Shown here: positions 40,254 to 51,422 of the stretch, one piece after another
How the letters are laid out: every line of letters starts with the position of its first letter
How positions within the stretch are numbered: the first letter of the stretch is position 1
DNA from: Chryseobacterium jejuense
GTDB taxonomy: Bacteria > Bacteroidota > Bacteroidia > Flavobacteriales > Weeksellaceae
DNA: 64,000 bases
Direction: 5' to 3'
Assembly (NCBI RefSeq): GCF_900100075.1
Contig: NZ_FNEG01000003.1
Span: forward strand, 647,978 to 711,977
Notes under the pieces: model-generated
What the model saw: only the letters and a program-made list of their open reading frames with translations
The model's database searches: none
Told to the model about the DNA's origin: nothing
Translations under genes and position numbers: made by a program

Positions 40254-40842
40254 TTTTTTTGTGTGTTTTTAGTTCAAATTCTGTAATCGCCTGTTTTTTG
40301 CTGATTAAAAAATCAATATCGTCATAGCCGTTCATAAGGCATATTTTTTTATAAGAATCAAGCTCAAAAGTTTCAGTGGTGTCTTTAAAGCTTATGGATT
40401 GTAATTCCACGTCAATTGCAATTTCATTGTCTGGGTTTTCATTGATTCCTTCTAAAATTTCTTTTAAAAATTCTTCGGAAACTTTTACCGGAAGCAGACC
40501 GTTATTTAAAGCATTTCCTTTAAAAATGTCAGCAAAATAACTAGAAACAATGACTTTGAATCCGAAATCTGTTAATGCCCAGGCAGCATGTTCGCGGCTG
40601 CTCCCACACCCAAAGTTATTTCCTGCTACCAGAATTTCACCATCGAATTTAGGATTGTTCAGAACAAAATCAGAATTAGGTTCGTTGGTATGAATATTAT
40701 ACCTCCAATCTCTAAACAGATTCTCTCCAAACCCCTTTCTGTCAATACTTTTTAAAAATCTTGCCGGAATAATCTGATCCGTATCTATATTTTCTGCCGG
40801 CAATGGAACTGCACGGGATTTTATGATAATTAATTTTTGCAT
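40234..40842 (-). CDS. leuD: 3-isopropylmalate dehydratase small subunit
   Basis: 202 aa. Partner of LeuC. Motifs are [18 protein letters not shown] and [15 protein letters not shown]. The last ~20 residues extend past the usual end and overlap leuB. Gap of 8 nt from leuC. Confidence 0.95.
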   Translation of the reverse strand: MQKLIIIKSRAVPLPAENIDTDQIIPARFLKSIDRKGFGENLFRDWRYNIHTNEPNSDFVLNNPKFDGEILVAGNNFGCGSSREHAAWALTDFGFKVIVSSYFADIFKGNALNNGLLPVKVSEEFLKEILEGINENPDNEIAIDVELQSISFKDTTETFELDSYKKICLMNGYDDIDFLISKKQAITEFELKTHKKNEQQLF

Positions 40843-40850
40843 GTGTACTC

Positions 40851-42239
40851 TTAATTTAAACTTTCAAAAGCAGAAATTCTGCCTTCTATTGCTGCTTTGG
40901 CTGCGGTAAGCGGACTCGCAAGAATGGTTCTTGAACCTTGTCCCTGTCTTCCTTCAAAATTCCTGTTCGAAGTGGAAACGCAATATTCTCCTTCCGGAAT
41001 TTTATCATCATTCATCGCCAGACAAGCTGAACATCCGGGCTGTCGGATCTGGAATCCTGCATCATTAAAGATTTTATCAAGCCCTTCTTCATAGATTTGT
41101 TTTACGACTTGCTGAGATCCGGGAACAATCAATGCTTTTACAGCCTCAGATTTACTTTTCCCTTTGATATACTGTGCTGCAGATCTGAAATCTTCAATCC
41201 TTGCATTGGTACAGCTTCCTATAAATACATAATTAATCTTTATGCTTGAGGGTGCTTGACCGGCTTCCAGTCCCATATATTGTAAAGCTTTCGCTTCAGA
41301 TTCACTTTGTGGTGCAGGAATTGTCTCATGAATTGAAATCCCCATTCCCGGATTGGTTCCGTAGGTAATCATTGGATAAATATCGGCTGCATCAAAGAAG
41401 AGTTCTTTATCAAAAACAGCTTCTTCATCCGTTTTCAGGGTATTCCAATACGCTACTTTTTCATCCCATTCATCTCCTGTTGGAGCAAATTTTCTTCCTT
41501 TAACATACTCAAAAGTGGTTTTATCCGGAGCAATCATTCCTCCTCTGGCCCCCATTTCAATACTCATATTGCAAACGGTCATCCTTCCTTCCATAGACAT
41601 TTCTTCGAAAACATTTCCGGCATACTCACAGAAATACCCTGTTCCGCCATCAGTTCCAATTTTTGAAATGATATAAAGGATAACATCTTTAGACTGAACA
41701 TTGTCGTTAAGTTTACCATTCACGGTAATTCTCATCGATTTGGGTTTGTTAAGCAGCAAACACTGGCTGGCAAAAACCTGAGCGACCTGGCTGGTTCCAA
41801 TTCCAAAAGCGATAGATCCAAAAGCACCATGAGTAGAAGTATGGCTATCCCCACAAACAATGCTCATTCCCGGCTGCGTAATCCCAAGTTCCGGAGCAAT
41901 AATGTGAACAATCCCTTGGTACTGGTGTCCTAAACCGAATAATTCAATATTATTTTTCTGACAGTTTTCAGTTAATTGTTGAACCTGATTTCTTGATAAT
42001 TCATCACGGATTGGTTCTTCCTGATGAAGGGTTGGAACATTATGATCAGCAGTAGCTACAATCTGCTCCGGCCTGAATATTTCCAGATTTCTGGATTCTA
42101 ATTCAGCAAAAGCTTGTGGGCTGGTTACTTCATGGATCAGGTGTTTATCAATGTAGATAACCTGCGGCCCGTCTGGAACAGTATCTACTACATGGGCATC
42201 CCAAACTTTATCAAAAAGTGTCTTTTTATCGTTGTTCAT
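40851..42239 (-). CDS. leuC: 3-isopropylmalate dehydratase large subunit
   Basis: 462 aa. Aconitase-family subunit carrying the [4Fe-4S] cluster; ligands are Cys in [13 protein letters not shown] and the pair in [24 protein letters not shown] and TADHNVPT are also present. With LeuD it isomerises 2- to 3-isopropylmalate. It lies 30 nt downstream of leuA. Confidence 0.96.
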   Translation of the reverse strand: MNNDKKTLFDKVWDAHVVDTVPDGPQVIYIDKHLIHEVTSPQAFAELESRNLEIFRPEQIVATADHNVPTLHQEEPIRDELSRNQVQQLTENCQKNNIELFGLGHQYQGIVHIIAPELGITQPGMSIVCGDSHTSTHGAFGSIAFGIGTSQVAQVFASQCLLLNKPKSMRITVNGKLNDNVQSKDVILYIISKIGTDGGTGYFCEYAGNVFEEMSMEGRMTVCNMSIEMGARGGMIAPDKTTFEYVKGRKFAPTGDEWDEKVAYWNTLKTDEEAVFDKELFFDAADIYPMITYGTNPGMGISIHETIPAPQSESEAKALQYMGLEAGQAPSSIKINYVFIGSCTNARIEDFRSAAQYIKGKSKSEAVKALIVPGSQQVVKQIYEEGLDKIFNDAGFQIRQPGCSACLAMNDDKIPEGEYCVSTSNRNFEGRQGQGSRTILASPLTAAKAAIEGRISAFESLN

Positions 42240-42269
42240 TTTTACTTTATCTTGAATTTAATCAAACCC

Positions 42270-43433
42270 TTATACTATTTTTCTGCTGCATGTTTCCATA
42301 ATCAATGCCAGATCTTCATTCCCTATCTCTTTCTTTAGGTCTGCTATTTTTAAGAATTCCTGGTACAGATAATCCAATTCTTCCTTGGTAACATCATGGC
42401 CAATATGTTTGAATCGGTAGGCCAATGCTGAACGTCCGCTTCTCGCTGTAAGAATGATTGAAGACGCGTTAACTCCTACTTCAGCCGGATCAATAATTTC
42501 ATAGGTTTCTCTGTTTTTGATAACACCATCCTGATGAATTCCTGAACTGTGTGCAAAAGCATTCGCTCCTACAATGGCCTTATTCGGCTGCACAGACATT
42601 CCCATCAGGTCTGAAACCATAGTACTCATGTCATTCAACATTCTGGAATTAACATCCGTATGTAGATTCAAATGTTTATGCTGTTTAAGAATCATGACGA
42701 CTTCTTCTAAGGCAGTATTCCCAGCCCTTTCTCCCAATCCGTTGATGGTACATTCGATCTGGCGGGCTCCGTTGATGGCTCCCGAAATAGAGTTTGCAGT
42801 AGCTAAACCTAAATCATTATGACAATGGCATGATAAAACTGCTTTTTCAATTCCTTTTACGTTTTCTCTCAGGTATTTAATTTTTTGTCCGTATTCTTCC
42901 GGCAAACAGTACCCTGTAGTATCAGGAATATTTAAAACTGTGGCACCAGCTTTAATAACGGCTTCACATACCTGAGCCAGATACGCATTATCTGTTCTTC
43001 CAGCATCTTCTGCGTAAAATTCTACATCTTCAACATAGTTTTTAGCATATCTTACGGCTTCTGCAGCACGTTCTATAATATTCTCTCTGGTTGAGTTGAA
43101 TTTGTATTTGATATGTGAATCAGAAGTTCCGATTCCCGTGTGAATTCTTGGTTTCTTTGCAAATTTTAAGGCTTCCGCAGCAGTGTCAATATCTTTTTTG
43201 TTAGCTCTTGTCAATCCGCATACCTTTGCATTTCTTACGAGTTTTGAAATTTCAGCAACAGATTCAAAATCTCCCGGACTGGAAATCGGAAATCCTGCTT
43301 CTATGATATCAACTCCCAGTTCATCAAGCTTTTCAGCAATAATCAGTTTCTGTTTTGTATTCAATTTACATCCAGGCACCTGTTCTCCATCGCGCAACGT
43401 GGTATCAAAAATTTCAATTTTTTCGGAGTTCAT
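42270..43433 (-). CDS. leuA: 2-isopropylmalate synthase, short form
   Basis: 387 aa. The TIM-barrel HMGL-like catalytic domain is complete: [29 protein letters not shown] (metal-binding HxH) and GLGERAGN. The protein ends about where the catalytic and subdomain regions end in the ~500-aa enzymes, so the C-terminal LeuA allosteric domain that binds leucine is missing. Feedback inhibition would then need another mechanism. Its place at the head of leuACDB supports leuA over homocitrate or citramalate synthase. A minus-strand TAGTTTTG box (43463-43470) precedes it; I see no leader peptide or T-box. Confidence 0.9.
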   Translation of the reverse strand: MNSEKIEIFDTTLRDGEQVPGCKLNTKQKLIIAEKLDELGVDIIEAGFPISSPGDFESVAEISKLVRNAKVCGLTRANKKDIDTAAEALKFAKKPRIHTGIGTSDSHIKYKFNSTRENIIERAAEAVRYAKNYVEDVEFYAEDAGRTDNAYLAQVCEAVIKAGATVLNIPDTTGYCLPEEYGQKIKYLRENVKGIEKAVLSCHCHNDLGLATANSISGAINGARQIECTINGLGERAGNTALEEVVMILKQHKHLNLHTDVNSRMLNDMSTMVSDLMGMSVQPNKAIVGANAFAHSSGIHQDGVIKNRETYEIIDPAEVGVNASSIILTARSGRSALAYRFKHIGHDVTKEELDYLYQEFLKIADLKKEIGNEDLALIMETCSRKIV

Positions 43434-43462
43434 AAATAAAAGTTTTTTACTTAATTTTGACT

Positions 43463-43470
43463 CAAAACTA
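43463..43470 (-). promoter_or_regulatory. leu operon promoter -7 box
   Basis: TAGTTTTG on the minus strand, 29 nt before the leuA ATG. Confidence 0.45.
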
Positions 43471-43582
43471 CAGCTTGCTATATTTTTTCAGTTTCATTTT
43501 TTAAAAAAAATACAATATTCAACAGTTGAAGAAATAAGCATATATAACTGATTTTTAATTATTTAAATTTTGAAAATTTACA

Positions 43583-45127
43583 ATGGCAGAATTGCAGAAA
43601 GATTTTTTGTTTGTACTGGTAAAGTCATTGACGACTTCCGAAAAGCGACAGTTTAAATTGTACGTTAACCGTCTCGGAATTAATGTAGATGCCAAATTTT
43701 TACTCCTTTTTTCTGAAATGGATAAAATGAAGGAATATGATGAAAGCATCATCCTTGAAAAGAAAATTTCTACCAAGCAACAGCTTTCCAACCTTAAGGC
43801 ACACCTTTACAAGCAGATTCTGGTGAGTCTCCGGATGAACCCAAGCCACCAGAATTACAGAATCCAGCTTCGGGAACAATTGGATTTTGCCAATATTCTG
43901 TACCAAAAAGGGCTTTACAAGCAGGCATTAAAAATATTGGATAAAACTAAACAGTCTGCTTTGGAGCTGGATGAAAAAAGCATTGCTTCTGAGATTATAG
44001 ATCTTGAGAAAGTAATTGAATCCCAATTCATTACCAGAAGTATTAGTGGGCGTGCTGAAGAATTAATCCGACAATCCCAGGAGTTAAGCAAACAAAACCG
44101 ATATACCACAAAACTGTCTAATCTTTCGCTAAAATTATACAGTGAAATGCTGACTCATGGATATGTAAAAAATGATGCTGACCGTGAAGAAGTTTTAGAA
44201 GTTTTCAATGCTCAAATTAAAAATATCAGGTTTGATAAGCTGAATTTCACTGAAAAATTATGGTATTTTAAAGCTCATGTCTGGAAAAATCAATTGTTAC
44301 AGGATTATAAATATACCTTGAAATATGCCTATCAATGGGTAGATTTATTTCATAAAAATCCGGAGATGATCTTCAGCCATCCGGTTTGGTATATTAAAGG
44401 GAATACCTATCTGCTGAAAATCCTCTTCCTGTATGGAAATATTGATATTCTGGAAGAAAATTTCGAGGAATTTAATATAAGAGTTAATGCTGAAAATTTT
44501 TCCCAGAATGAGAACCTTCACTCTCTTATTTTCCTTACGCATTACAATACGCTGATGAACATTCATTTTGTAAAAGGTGAATTTTTTACAGGTACAAAAC
44601 TTATTCCCGAGATTGAACTTAAAATGGAAAAACTCCGGGAACGAATTGATGAACACCATTTTATGATTCTTTATCTTAAAATGGCGGCCATGTTTTTCGG
44701 AAGTAAAATGTATAAAAAGGCTATTGAATATTCTATGAGAGTAATAGAATCAAAGGGGAATGTACAGGAAGACCTTTTGTTTCATACCCGAATTCTGATT
44801 TTAATGTCTAAATATGAATCCGGAAATGATGAAGATTATGATGAGTTTATCGCTTCTACCCTGAAGTTTGCTAAAAAGATGAAAAAACCTGAAGAATTTC
44901 ACTTTGAGAGCATTCAGTTTTTTAAAAATTTGAATAATCAGGTGCCGGATCAGAGACAGAAGACATTTGAAATTTTTGATAAAAAGCTTGAAGAATTTTC
45001 TACAAATGAATATTACAGAAGATCCTTATTCTATATTGATATTCATGGCTGGATTAAATCTAAGGTTCAGAATGTGGATGTAATTGAAATCATCAAACAA
45101 AAAGTAAAGTATAAACGGAAAAGTTAG
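43583..45127 (+). CDS. Cytoplasmic helical-repeat protein of unknown function
   Basis: 514 aa, no signal peptide and no transmembrane segment. It is almost all alpha-helical, with TPR-like periodicity (LDFANILYQKGLYKQALKILD). I know similar hypothetical proteins from other Bacteroidetes but no function. Divergent from leuA with about 150 bp between. Confidence 0.75.
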   Translation: MAELQKDFLFVLVKSLTTSEKRQFKLYVNRLGINVDAKFLLLFSEMDKMKEYDESIILEKKISTKQQLSNLKAHLYKQILVSLRMNPSHQNYRIQLREQLDFANILYQKGLYKQALKILDKTKQSALELDEKSIASEIIDLEKVIESQFITRSISGRAEELIRQSQELSKQNRYTTKLSNLSLKLYSEMLTHGYVKNDADREEVLEVFNAQIKNIRFDKLNFTEKLWYFKAHVWKNQLLQDYKYTLKYAYQWVDLFHKNPEMIFSHPVWYIKGNTYLLKILFLYGNIDILEENFEEFNIRVNAENFSQNENLHSLIFLTHYNTLMNIHFVKGEFFTGTKLIPEIELKMEKLRERIDEHHFMILYLKMAAMFFGSKMYKKAIEYSMRVIESKGNVQEDLLFHTRILILMSKYESGNDEDYDEFIASTLKFAKKMKKPEEFHFESIQFFKNLNNQVPDQRQKTFEIFDKKLEEFSTNEYYRRSLFYIDIHGWIKSKVQNVDVIEIIKQKVKYKRKS

Positions 45128-45203
45128 TAGGGGTTTTTCTCTCGCTTAGGTTGCAGATTATACAGATAATCTATAAGAATATTTAAATATATCCAGCATT
45201 AAT

Positions 45204-45248
45204 CTATGTGTCTATGTGGTTTTATTTTTTAACCACATAGATACATAG
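45204..45248. repeat. AACCACATAG hairpin repeat
   Basis: Arms CTATGTGTCTATGTGGTT (45204-45221) and AACCACATAGATACATAG (45231-45248) differ by one base and enclose TTATTTTTT. The phrase AACCACATAGGCACATAG recurs as a half-copy at 52132-52149. Between convergent genes, so it may also end transcription. Confidence 0.65.
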
Positions 45249-45330
45249 AATTCTTATGTAAAGTGTTTGTTTTCAATATATAAAAAAAACATCTGGTTAG
45301 ATCCCAATTATGCCTGATTTGCAGAACTTT

Positions 45331-46305
45331 CTACTTATACATACTTTCTATAAAGTGTAAAGCGTTTCTGTGGCTGATCTTTTCTACAAGCTCAGAAGAA
45401 AATCTTTTTTCAATCTCCTTATTGACGGACGGGTACACTGATGCATTGGAATGTTCTTCAAAGAAAAACGGATGACGTGATGTGTCCGGATGTTCTTTCC
45501 AGTAAAAATAATCAGCTCCGTAGGCTATACTATTTTCTCCACCCAGATCAAGCCCGTATTGGATATGTTCATAAAGCCTTTCAGGATGTTCGAGATCTAC
45601 ATAATCCTTGATAAAGTTTAGACCAATCAAACCATTTCTGTTCATGACTTCTTTTGCCAGTTCATCAGGAAGATTTCGGTTGTTTTTATACACTGTTCTG
45701 TAATTAGAATGGCTTGCCAGAATAGGAATTGAATAATTTTTCTGATCTATATAAGTGAAAATATCATAAGCAAGTTGATCACTTGTATGGGCCAGATCTA
45801 TTGCTATTTTTCGGTCTACAATATAATCAATCAATACTTTTCCATCATCTTTTAATCCGGCAGCGGCATTATTTCCGCCACCGAAACGGTTCTCTAAATG
45901 GTGTGTAATTCCGATATAAAGTACTTTCTGAGTATTTTTAATAATAGTTTCAAGGTTTTTAAAACCTGAGTCCAGGGTTTCATTTTCATCACAAAAAGCA
46001 GAAGCATTTTCAATGGAAGCAATAACTCCTACCCGATTTTCATTCTCAGGATTCTTATAATTTTCATTCTCAAATAAGAAAAAGTTTTCATTTTTGATGA
46101 GATCTGAGAATAGTTTGCTTTGCTGAAGTCCGTAAACAGTGCTTCCTTCACCGGTTCCTGCATACATAGCCATTACCTGAAGTTTTACGTTTCCTTCCTG
46201 TAAATATGGCAGAGAACATCCTAGTTCTTTATCATCAATAGTTGAATTTGCTCTTAAAAGATGGTATAGCAAATCGCAGTGTAAATCAATGTTTATCGGA
46301 TTCAT
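45331..46305 (-). CDS. Peptidase M19 (membrane dipeptidase family)
   Basis: 324 aa. Zinc-ligand motif DLHCDLLYH at the N-terminus, ITHHLENRFGGG, DLAHTSDQ, LASHSNYRTVYKNNRNL and YGADYFYW match the renal dipeptidase family. It hydrolyses dipeptides, with D-amino-acid tolerance in some members. No signal peptide, so cytoplasmic. A minus-strand TAATTTTG box (46331-46338) lies upstream. The 478-bp gap to thrS holds no other gene I can support. Confidence 0.88.
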   Translation of the reverse strand: MNPINIDLHCDLLYHLLRANSTIDDKELGCSLPYLQEGNVKLQVMAMYAGTGEGSTVYGLQQSKLFSDLIKNENFFLFENENYKNPENENRVGVIASIENASAFCDENETLDSGFKNLETIIKNTQKVLYIGITHHLENRFGGGNNAAAGLKDDGKVLIDYIVDRKIAIDLAHTSDQLAYDIFTYIDQKNYSIPILASHSNYRTVYKNNRNLPDELAKEVMNRNGLIGLNFIKDYVDLEHPERLYEHIQYGLDLGGENSIAYGADYFYWKEHPDTSRHPFFFEEHSNASVYPSVNKEIEKRFSSELVEKISHRNALHFIESMYK

Positions 46306-46751
46306 AATGATTTTTGGTTTAGTTTTTATTCAAAATTACTCTATGTTGAATGGAGTGTACCTTCTGATGTCTTATATTTTTGAAAATAAGAAGCTTACTT
46401 TTAATCCTCTTCCAACATTTTGAGGGGCTTAAAATACTACTATTAATGGCTTGTTATCATATTTATAATGAGTATGTGAAATTTAAAATATCTATTACTT
46501 TTTCTTTAATTTATTCAAAAATGATTTTATAAACCCAATCCCCCCTGCAATCAATAAGGATAATTGAGAGGTTTAATCAGTAAAAACCAAGTCTATATAC
46601 CATTCTTTTCCAATATTTTTCTATTCCCTCTCTTATGACAGATTAACTGGTTTAAAAGTTCATAAAACCTAAAGTTTAAGATCTTTTTCACCAAAAATAT
46701 TAATTCTCATTCTAAATAGGTCTTGATATAGTATTTTAACTAAAAAATGCG

Positions 46752-46759
46752 TATTTTTG
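46752..46759 (+). promoter_or_regulatory. thrS promoter -7 box
   Basis: TATTTTTG, 24 nt before the thrS ATG. The leader is too short for a T-box or operator mimic. Confidence 0.5.
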
Positions 46760-46783
46760 CATCTTAAAATTTTTTAGTAAACA

Positions 46784-48703
46784 ATGATAAAAATTACACT
46801 TCCAGACAATAGTGTCAAAGAATTCGAAGGAGCAGTAACTGCTCTAGATGTGGCAAAATCTATAAGCGAGGGATTGGCTAGAAATACCATTTCCGCAATT
46901 GTTAATGATCAACAAGTAGAAGTAACCACACCTATAACCACGGACTCTACGGTACAACTTTTGACCTGGAATGATGATCTTGGAAAGAAGGCTTTCTGGC
47001 ATTCTTCTGCCCACCTTTTGGCGCAGGCTATCCTTGAATTTTATCCTAATGCTAAACTGACTATTGGTCCGGCAATTGAGAACGGATTCTACTATGATGT
47101 AGATTTCGGGGATGAAAGTTTATCTGAAAAAGATTTTGAAAAGATTGAAAAGAAAGTTCTAGAAAACGCTAAAAAAGGTTCTACTTTCTCTTTATACCCG
47201 GTTTCTAAAGAAGACGCTTTAAAAACATATGCAGACAACCCTTACAAAGTGGAATTGATTTCTAATCTGAATGATGGAGAAATTACTTTTGTAACGCATG
47301 ATAACTTCACAGATTTATGTCGTGGAGGACACATTCCTAATACAGGAATTGTAAAAGCTTTTAAGGTTTTAAATGCTGCAGGAGCGTATTGGAGAGGAAA
47401 TGAAAAGAACCCTCAATTAACAAGAGTATATGGTATTTCCTTCCCTAAACAGAAGGAACTTACTGAATACCTTGAAAGATTAGAGGAGGCTAAAAGAAGA
47501 GACCACAGAAAGCTAGGTAAAGAACTTGGAATTTTTGCATTCTCTGAAAAAGTAGGTGCTGGTTTACCACTTTGGTTACCAAAAGGAACTGCTTTAAGAA
47601 GAAAATTGGAAAATTTCCTTTCAGATGCTCAGAAAAAAGGAGGATATGAATTTGTAATGTCTCCCCACATCGGATCTAAAGAATTATATGTAACTTCCGG
47701 ACACTGGGATAAATATGGAGCAGATAGCTTCCAGCCAATTAAAACTCCAAATGAAGGAGAAGAATTTTTGTTGAAACCAATGAACTGTCCACACCACTGT
47801 GAGATCTATAAGACATCACAATGGAGCTACAGGGATTTACCAAAAAGATATGCAGAATTCGGTACTGTATACAGATATGAGCAAAGTGGAGAGCTTCACG
47901 GATTAACGAGAGTTCGTGGATTTACTCAGGATGATGCGCATTTATTCTGTACTCCGGATCAGCTATCTGATGAATTTGAAAAAGTAATTGATTTAACACT
48001 TTATGTTTTCAAGTCTTTAGGATTTGAAGATTTTGTAACTCAGGTTTCATTAAGAGATCCTGAAAACAAAGAAAAGTATATCGGTTCTGATGAAAACTGG
48101 GAAAAAGCTGAATCAGCAATCATCAATGCAGCTCAGAAGAAAGGTCTTAAAACTGTAGTTGAATACGGTGAAGCAGCATTCTACGGTCCTAAGCTTGACT
48201 TCATGGTGAAAGATGCATTAGGAAGAAAATGGCAGCTTGGAACAATCCAGGTAGACTATAACTTACCGGAAAGATTTGATCTTCACTATATCGGAAATGA
48301 TAATGAGAAACACAGACCGGTAATGATTCACAGAGCACCTTTCGGTTCTATGGAGCGTTTTATCGCGATCTTATTGGAAAACACTGCGGGAGATTTCCCT
48401 CTATGGTTAAGCCCGGATCAGTTTATCATTCTTCCAATCAGTGAAAAATATGTAGATTATGCAAAAAAAGTTTCACAATTTTTGGAAAATCACGATATTA
48501 GCGGTCAGATTGATGACAGAAACGAGAAAACGGGTAAAAAAATCCGTGATGCTGAATTAAAGAAGATTCCTTTCATGCTTGTAGTAGGAGAAAATGAAGA
48601 GAATGAAGGTACCATTTCTGTAAGAAGACGTGGTCAAGGAGATCTTGGAGTCATGAATCTGGAAGATTTCGCAGCTTACTTCAAAAAAGAAGCAGCTGTT
48701 TAA
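46784..48703 (+). CDS. thrS: Threonyl-tRNA synthetase
   Basis: 639 aa, normal length. Domains in order are TGS ([17 protein letters not shown]), the editing domain with the HxxxH motif ([11 protein letters not shown]) and CRGGHIP, the class II core with [11 protein letters not shown] and [12 protein letters not shown] (motif 2 region), the zinc ligands, and motif 3 [10 protein letters not shown], then the anticodon-binding domain. Charges tRNA(Thr). First gene of a thrS-infC unit; a hairpin (48719-48750) separates the two. Confidence 0.97.
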   Translation: MIKITLPDNSVKEFEGAVTALDVAKSISEGLARNTISAIVNDQQVEVTTPITTDSTVQLLTWNDDLGKKAFWHSSAHLLAQAILEFYPNAKLTIGPAIENGFYYDVDFGDESLSEKDFEKIEKKVLENAKKGSTFSLYPVSKEDALKTYADNPYKVELISNLNDGEITFVTHDNFTDLCRGGHIPNTGIVKAFKVLNAAGAYWRGNEKNPQLTRVYGISFPKQKELTEYLERLEEAKRRDHRKLGKELGIFAFSEKVGAGLPLWLPKGTALRRKLENFLSDAQKKGGYEFVMSPHIGSKELYVTSGHWDKYGADSFQPIKTPNEGEEFLLKPMNCPHHCEIYKTSQWSYRDLPKRYAEFGTVYRYEQSGELHGLTRVRGFTQDDAHLFCTPDQLSDEFEKVIDLTLYVFKSLGFEDFVTQVSLRDPENKEKYIGSDENWEKAESAIINAAQKKGLKTVVEYGEAAFYGPKLDFMVKDALGRKWQLGTIQVDYNLPERFDLHYIGNDNEKHRPVMIHRAPFGSMERFIAILLENTAGDFPLWLSPDQFIILPISEKYVDYAKKVSQFLENHDISGQIDDRNEKTGKKIRDAELKKIPFMLVVGENEENEGTISVRRRGQGDLGVMNLEDFAAYFKKEAAV

Positions 48704-48718
48704 TAAAAAACAATTAAG

Positions 48719-48750
48719 GTATTGAGAGCTGTAAGATACACTCTCAATAC
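48719..48750 (+). terminator. Hairpin between thrS and infC (terminator or attenuator)
   Basis: Perfect 10-bp stem GTATTGAGAG / CTCTCAATAC with a 12-nt loop, followed by only TTTA. Weak T run suggests partial termination or mRNA processing rather than a full stop. Confidence 0.5.
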
Positions 48751-48792
48751 TTTACATATAAATGAGTAGTTAACCAATAAAATTATAATACA

Positions 48793-49353
48793 ATAGCACA
48801 AAGATTTAACAACAGGGGCCCACAAAGACGTCCTGTACAGGAGGACTTACACTTGATCAACGATAAAATTCGTGTGAGAGAGCTTCGTTTGGTGGGCGAT
48901 AACGTAGAGCCAGGAATTTATCCAATTGACAAAGCAAGACAGATTGCTGCAGAACAAGAATTGGATCTAGTAGTAATTTCTGATAAGGCAGAACCTTTTA
49001 TTGCAAGAGTATTGGAATATAAAAAATTCTTATACGAGCAAAAGAAAAAACAAAAGGAACTTAAAGCTAAGCAAGTAAAAGTGGTTGTAAAAGAGATCCG
49101 TTTCGGACCTCAGACAGATGACCATGATTATGAATTCAAAAAGAAGCATGCTGAGAAATTCCTTGAAGAAGGTTCTAAATTGAAGACCTACGTATTTTTT
49201 AAAGGACGTTCAATCATCTTTAAGGATCAGGGAGAAATCTTGCTTTTAAAACTTGCTCAGGAACTAGAGCATGTTGGTAAAGTAGATCAGCTTCCTAAGC
49301 TTGAAGGAAAGAGAATGATTATGATGATGAGTCCTAAAAAACCAGCAAAATAA
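48793..49353 (+). CDS. infC: Translation initiation factor IF-3, apparently starting at ATA
   Basis: The conserved IF-3 body ([54 protein letters not shown]) is complete. A TTG at 48853 would start just before INDKI, but the open frame continues upstream with a typical basic IF-3 N-terminus, [19 protein letters not shown], back to an ATA at 48793 before a stop at 48778; no ATG, GTG or TTG exists between. E. coli infC starts at AUU, which lets IF-3 repress itself because it discriminates against non-AUG starts. An ATA start here would work the same way. 186 aa by that reading (166 from the TTG). Confidence 0.85.
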   Translation: MAQRFNNRGPQRRPVQEDLHLINDKIRVRELRLVGDNVEPGIYPIDKARQIAAEQELDLVVISDKAEPFIARVLEYKKFLYEQKKKQKELKAKQVKVVVKEIRFGPQTDDHDYEFKKKHAEKFLEEGSKLKTYVFFKGRSIIFKDQGEILLLKLAQELEHVGKVDQLPKLEGKRMIMMMSPKKPAK

Positions 49354-49375
49354 TTAAGTCATTATTTTACATATA

Positions 49376-49401
49376 AAAACCTCAAATTACTTTGAGGTTT
49401 T
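49376..49401 (+). terminator. Terminator of infC
   Basis: Perfect 11-bp stem AAAACCTCAAA / TTTGAGGTTTT followed by TTT. It closes the thrS-infC unit, so rpmI-rplT at 62001 must be transcribed independently. Confidence 0.85.
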
Positions 49402-49504
49402 TTTATATCAAAATTTTCACAGAAAAGGTCATAAGAAAAAGAAAGAGGGGTTATGTTGACATCATTTGTATTAGTCCCCTCTTTCTTACAGGTTTTAGTA
49501 GTTT

Positions 49505-50065
49505 TTATCCTTCAAAATTGCCACAATCATGCTCTTTAAAAAGCGGTAAAGCTTTTTGGGTTGTAAAATATTTGGCTACTCTTTTCTTATCTAATTCGAG
49601 TTTTTCACCTTCTACAACCAGTTCATAAATGGGTGCTTTATCAATTTGTGTTAAAATATAAGTTCTGTCTGATGTTTTTAAAACGGTTGTATTTCCTTCG
49701 CCGGAGACAGAGAAATTATTAATTTCAAAGGCATCCTTCTTATCACAGATATTGGTCCATTTAATTTTATCCTTAGTAATAGATAAGCTTGTCAAATCAC
49801 ATGAATAGCAGTTTCCAGAGAACTCAATACCATATTTTTCATAGACATTTTTGCTTTTTATTTCCAGTACATCAATAGGAACCAGTTCTGAAAAATCACC
49901 CGGTACTTCTATTTTTGAAATAGTATTTTTTTCCGAGGTAAGTTTAGAAACTGTATCTGTTTTTGCAGCGGTAGAATCAACATTGTTCACTTTTTTTTCT
50001 ATAGAAGTTGAACAGGATGCTAATAAAACTACTGCAAATGAAAAGCTGGTTATTGTTTTTTTCAT
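49505..50065 (-). CDS. Hypothetical lipoprotein
   Basis: 186 aa. Signal with lipobox ASCS, so a lipoprotein. No family recognised. A cysteine pair in SGNCYSCDLTS and two more Cys (NICDKK, EHDCGN) could form disulfides in the periplasm. First gene of the stretch that separates infC from rpmI. Confidence 0.65.
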   Translation of the reverse strand: MKKTITSFSFAVVLLASCSTSIEKKVNNVDSTAAKTDTVSKLTSEKNTISKIEVPGDFSELVPIDVLEIKSKNVYEKYGIEFSGNCYSCDLTSLSITKDKIKWTNICDKKDAFEINNFSVSGEGNTTVLKTSDRTYILTQIDKAPIYELVVEGEKLELDKKRVAKYFTTQKALPLFKEHDCGNFEG

Positions 50066-50214
50066 CTACAATGAATACTTAGTTTTAACGGTGTAAAATT
50101 GATTAAAATATACGATTCAATATATCCCTGTTTTCAGCCATTTATTGCGCATATTCAGGCGTTTTGTTGGCTGCTGAATTGAATACTGATACATTTGCCC
50201 GAAAAAACAGGACA

Positions 50215-51333
50215 ATGAAACCTATATATTATTTTTTCATATCATCTACAGTAGTATTGATGGGATGTAACCCACAGAATAAATCGTCAGAAAATCAAAA
50301 AGCAGAAACTGAGGTTTCTCAAAAGATCATCACATTTGCTGATTTCAAAAAGATAAAAGGGGTAGATAATGTGCAGGAAGTTCCTTTTCAGTTATTTACC
50401 AAGTTGGATTCTGTACGGTTTTTTGTGAGTCCCAATAAAACAGCTGCTCATCTGAAAATTGCGTATAATAAACTGGATAACTATTATGGATTTGAAGAGT
50501 TTGATGACTTCTACTCTATTCATTACAGCATTAATAATACTATCTCAAACAGCATTGAAGCTTTTGTGTTGAAATCAGAATTCACAGCCTCGTTTGATTT
50601 GACTTTGAAAGGCCTGGATCTGTATGAGATCAGAAGCAGTACATTGAAAGATTCTCAGGATTTTAAAAATAAATCATTCAGTAAATATGGCACGATAACA
50701 GAGGTTTCTGAACAGGAGTTTAAAACTGCTTCTGCCCATCAAATTGATGAAGCTCTGGTAAAAAATCCACAGGTTAAATTAAAGGATAATAATTGGATCT
50801 ATACTGAAAATTCAAAGGAAACGGTGATTACACAACATGAGAATGTATCTACAGAAGACGGAACATTATCCAATGAATATATAGGGCAATCTCCTTCCTT
50901 GCATCTGGAGGTTTTCAAGGAAAATCCGGTAGAAACTACAGACGTGTACTATTCTTTTTATAATGTAAAGCCTACAGCAGGTTTTTCTTTATTTACAGGT
51001 GGATATCCCCACATTCTTCCCAGTAAAAACTGGATATCTTATATTGGTTCAAATAATGATGTAGGAAGTAATTTTGATATCAGTACTTATGTAGAACAAA
51101 GTCATACTCAGGAAAACCTTTTATATGTAAACTTCACCAACTTCAAAATTGGCGATGAAACAAAAGCTTTCTGGGCGGATGATGAAACCTTTTATGCCGA
51201 AATTTATCCTACCAATTCAGCTTCATCCAATGGCAAAAAGCAAAAAGCGGCTTTCATCAAAATTAAGTTGAAGGCTGATCTGTTTCGAATGAAAAAAAAG
51301 TATCCTAACCCCTATAGCAATTGGCCTAACTAG
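50215..51333 (+). CDS. Hypothetical lipoprotein
   Basis: 373 aa from the ATG at 50215 (MKPIYYFFISSTVVLMGC), which gives a proper lipobox LMGC; an in-frame TTG at 50164 adds residues that would spoil the signal. No recognised domain. Rich in beta-strand-like and polar segments. Transcribed in the direction of infC. Confidence 0.65.
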   Translation: MKPIYYFFISSTVVLMGCNPQNKSSENQKAETEVSQKIITFADFKKIKGVDNVQEVPFQLFTKLDSVRFFVSPNKTAAHLKIAYNKLDNYYGFEEFDDFYSIHYSINNTISNSIEAFVLKSEFTASFDLTLKGLDLYEIRSSTLKDSQDFKNKSFSKYGTITEVSEQEFKTASAHQIDEALVKNPQVKLKDNNWIYTENSKETVITQHENVSTEDGTLSNEYIGQSPSLHLEVFKENPVETTDVYYSFYNVKPTAGFSLFTGGYPHILPSKNWISYIGSNNDVGSNFDISTYVEQSHTQENLLYVNFTNFKIGDETKAFWADDETFYAEIYPTNSASSNGKKQKAAFIKIKLKADLFRMKKKYPNPYSNWPN

Positions 51334-51422
51334 GAAAGAAGTAAGATAAAAACCCCTGAAACCAGCCAGTGTTTATAGAGGTAAAGTCCAATATCTTTGC
51401 ATCAGTTATTTAAAGATATACC

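Noticed and set aside
43583..45127. Calling the 514-aa protein a defined TPR regulator
   Set aside because: Helical periodicity is visible but no known family signature; left as unknown.
46306..46783. T-box or other leader regulation before thrS
   Set aside because: The promoter box lies only 24 nt before the ATG, leaving no room for such a leader.
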